From Pirellulales bacterium (GTDB taxonomy: Bacteria; Planctomycetota; Planctomycetia; Pirellulales; JAICIG01): a DNA stretch of 14,761 bases. Positions within the stretch are counted from its first letter, which is position 1; every line of letters starts with the position of its first letter. Made by a program: the position numbers and the translations under genes. Positions 13,799 through 14,761 of this stretch are shown piece after piece. Where the stretch lies: the NCBI GenBank assembly GCA_025924495.1, contig JAICIG010000175.1, forward strand, positions 1-14,761. Reading direction: 5' to 3'. The notes beneath the pieces are model-generated. The model was not told where the DNA came from. It searched no databases and saw only the letters and a program-made list of their open reading frames with translations.

Positions 13799-14761
13799 TC
13801 AACGGCGAATGGCGACTTTCGAACCCGCCGATCGCTCGGTCTGCGCCGATAGGATTTCGAACACGTCCTTGATGTCGCGGTTGTCGAGGCGAATACAGCC
13901 CTGCGATTCCGCTTTGCCGATGCTGTTAGGGTCGTTGGTGCCGTGAATCAAAATATGCTGGCCCAGGTCGAGAGCGAACTCGCCTAGCGGATTCCGCGGG
14001 TCGTCGGCATCGATCACAGGATTGCCGTAGTAAGTCGGATTGGTCAACTTTTGCAGCACGACAAATTCGCCCTCGGGAGTGCTCTCGTCCCTGCCAATGC
14101 CAATTCGAAATCGCCCGGCATAGCGCCCTTGTAGGAACAGCGTTAGACGAAACTGGCTCAGGTCGATGCGCGCATCGAACGGGCCATGCAACACTTTGAG
14201 CTGCTCGCCGGGCCGGATGCGCTGGGGATCGCGGAGGCCATTGATGTTCGCCAGCAACTGCCAGGGCACCTCGTACAACTCGGCGATCCGGTCGAGCGTT
14301 TCGCCGGGCTGAACTTCATGCGGTCGCTCGAGCAGATGCTGCCGAGAATAGATGACCGTGCCTGCCAGGCGATCAAGCAACTCATTGAGCTGTGCGTCTT
14401 GCTCCGCCGTCAGCAGCGGATTGCCGAACCATTCTGACAGCGCCAGATGGGCGTCGGCCAGCCGGTTTTGTTCGAGCTGCAGCAGGGCTGCATCCCAACT
14501 GGCGGCAAATTCTCCTTGTGGGCCGTTGCCGAGAGGCGGCTGCGATTGTTCATAGCGCGCGGGTACTGTGCCGTGGTCTTGCCCGCTGTCTGGATAGCGG
14601 GGCGCAGGCTGGTTCGGGTCGGCTGCCGGAGATCGATCGGCATAGCGATCGCCGCCGTTGTTTGCCGGCGCCGGATCGGTTGACGGGTAACGTGTGTCGC
14701 CGCCCGCCGGCGGCCCGCCGGCAAATGGAGGAGCGGAGCTGGCTGGGTCAGTGCTCGGATA
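13799..14761 (-). CDS. LysM and L,D-transpeptidase (YkuD) protein, N-terminus outside window
   Basis: The frame is open from the right edge to the TGA at 13799, giving 320 visible residues. The visible N-terminal part is low-complexity, rich in Pro, Ala, Gly, Asp and Tyr, with RYPSTDPA-like repeats. A helical stretch follows (ASWDAALLQLEQNRLADAHL onward, about 14390-14505), then one LysM domain (about 14190-14320: HEVQPGETLDRIAELY, NINGL, IRPGEQLKVL). The YkuD domain (about 13802-14178) has the catalytic signature IHGTN with His at 13943-13945 and SQGCIRL with Cys at 13895-13897. The enzyme forms L,D cross-links in peptidoglycan or attaches proteins to it, in the periplasm; LysM binds the glycan. 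Internal TTG/ATG codons exist but conserved helical sequence continues upstream, so the real start is beyond the window. A signal peptide is expected there. Confidence 0.93.
   Translation of the reverse strand, partial: YPSTDPASSAPPFAGGPPAGGDTRYPSTDPAPANNGGDRYADRSPAADPNQPAPRYPDSGQDHGTVPARYEQSQPPLGNGPQGEFAASWDAALLQLEQNRLADAHLALSEWFGNPLLTAEQDAQLNELLDRLAGTVIYSRQHLLERPHEVQPGETLDRIAELYEVPWQLLANINGLRDPQRIRPGEQLKVLHGPFDARIDLSQFRLTLFLQGRYAGRFRIGIGRDESTPEGEFVVLQKLTNPTYYGNPVIDADDPRNPLGEFALDLGQHILIHGTNDPNSIGKAESQGCIRLDNRDIKDVFEILSAQTERSAGSKVAIRR

Noticed and set aside
1..14761. CRISPR arrays, tRNA or rRNA genes, insertion sequences, prophage or toxin-antitoxin modules
   Set aside because: I looked for regularly spaced repeats, cloverleaf-like segments, transposase or integrase motifs and paired small basic/acidic genes, and found none.

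Overview
The window looks like chromosomal DNA of a planctomycete, probably from the Pirellulales or a close relative. It is GC-rich and has several hallmarks of that phylum: a DUF1559-type pseudopilin with an H-x9-DG C-terminus, an iduronate-sulfatase-like arylsulfatase, a large membrane protein with a degenerate J-like N-terminus and a C-terminal NPCBM-type domain, several small exported proteins of unknown function, and a bacterial topoisomerase VI B subunit. I see no tRNA, rRNA, CRISPR array, insertion sequence, phage gene or replication origin. The phylum call rests on protein families recognised by eye, not on a database search.

Layout. Positions 1-1299 (minus): the N-terminal 433 residues of topoisomerase VI subunit B, running off the left edge. 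Positions 1300-1814: a 515-base divergent intergenic region with a bulged 13-bp hairpin next to a TATAAT box. Positions 1815-2789 (plus): two small secreted proteins, the second carrying Gly-Cys-His pentapeptide repeats. Positions 2958-3797 (minus): a small exported protein and a putative small lipoprotein, separated by a perfect 8-bp hairpin. Positions 3976-6747 (plus): a 923-residue four-part membrane protein. Positions 6926-8350 (plus): an exported sulfatase. Positions 8351-8738: a 388-base non-coding leader with short direct repeats. Positions 8739-11844 (plus): a probable operon of pseudopilin, carboxypeptidase-regulatory-like lipoprotein and Tat-exported PhoD-type phosphatase. Positions 11962-12684 (minus): a conserved protein with a PD-(D/E)XK-like N-terminus and a helix-turn-helix-like C-terminus. 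Positions 12851-13129 (plus): a 92-residue exported protein whose stop codon overlaps that of the convergent pyrE (13126-13677, minus). Positions 13799-14761 (minus): a LysM plus L,D-transpeptidase protein running off the right edge.

How the genes may work together. Most products act at or outside the inner membrane: sulfatase, phosphatase, pseudopilin, lipoproteins, the NPCBM-bearing membrane protein and the peptidoglycan cross-linking enzyme. This suits an organism that processes sulfated polymers and remodels a complex envelope. PyrE, topoisomerase VI and the putative nuclease are the cytoplasmic members. The only well-supported co-transcribed set is pseudopilin-lipoprotein-PhoD. No complete defence or mobile system is visible. 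The parts most deserving follow-up are topoisomerase VI-B, the 923-residue chimera, the PD-(D/E)XK-like protein and the Cys-repeat secreted protein.
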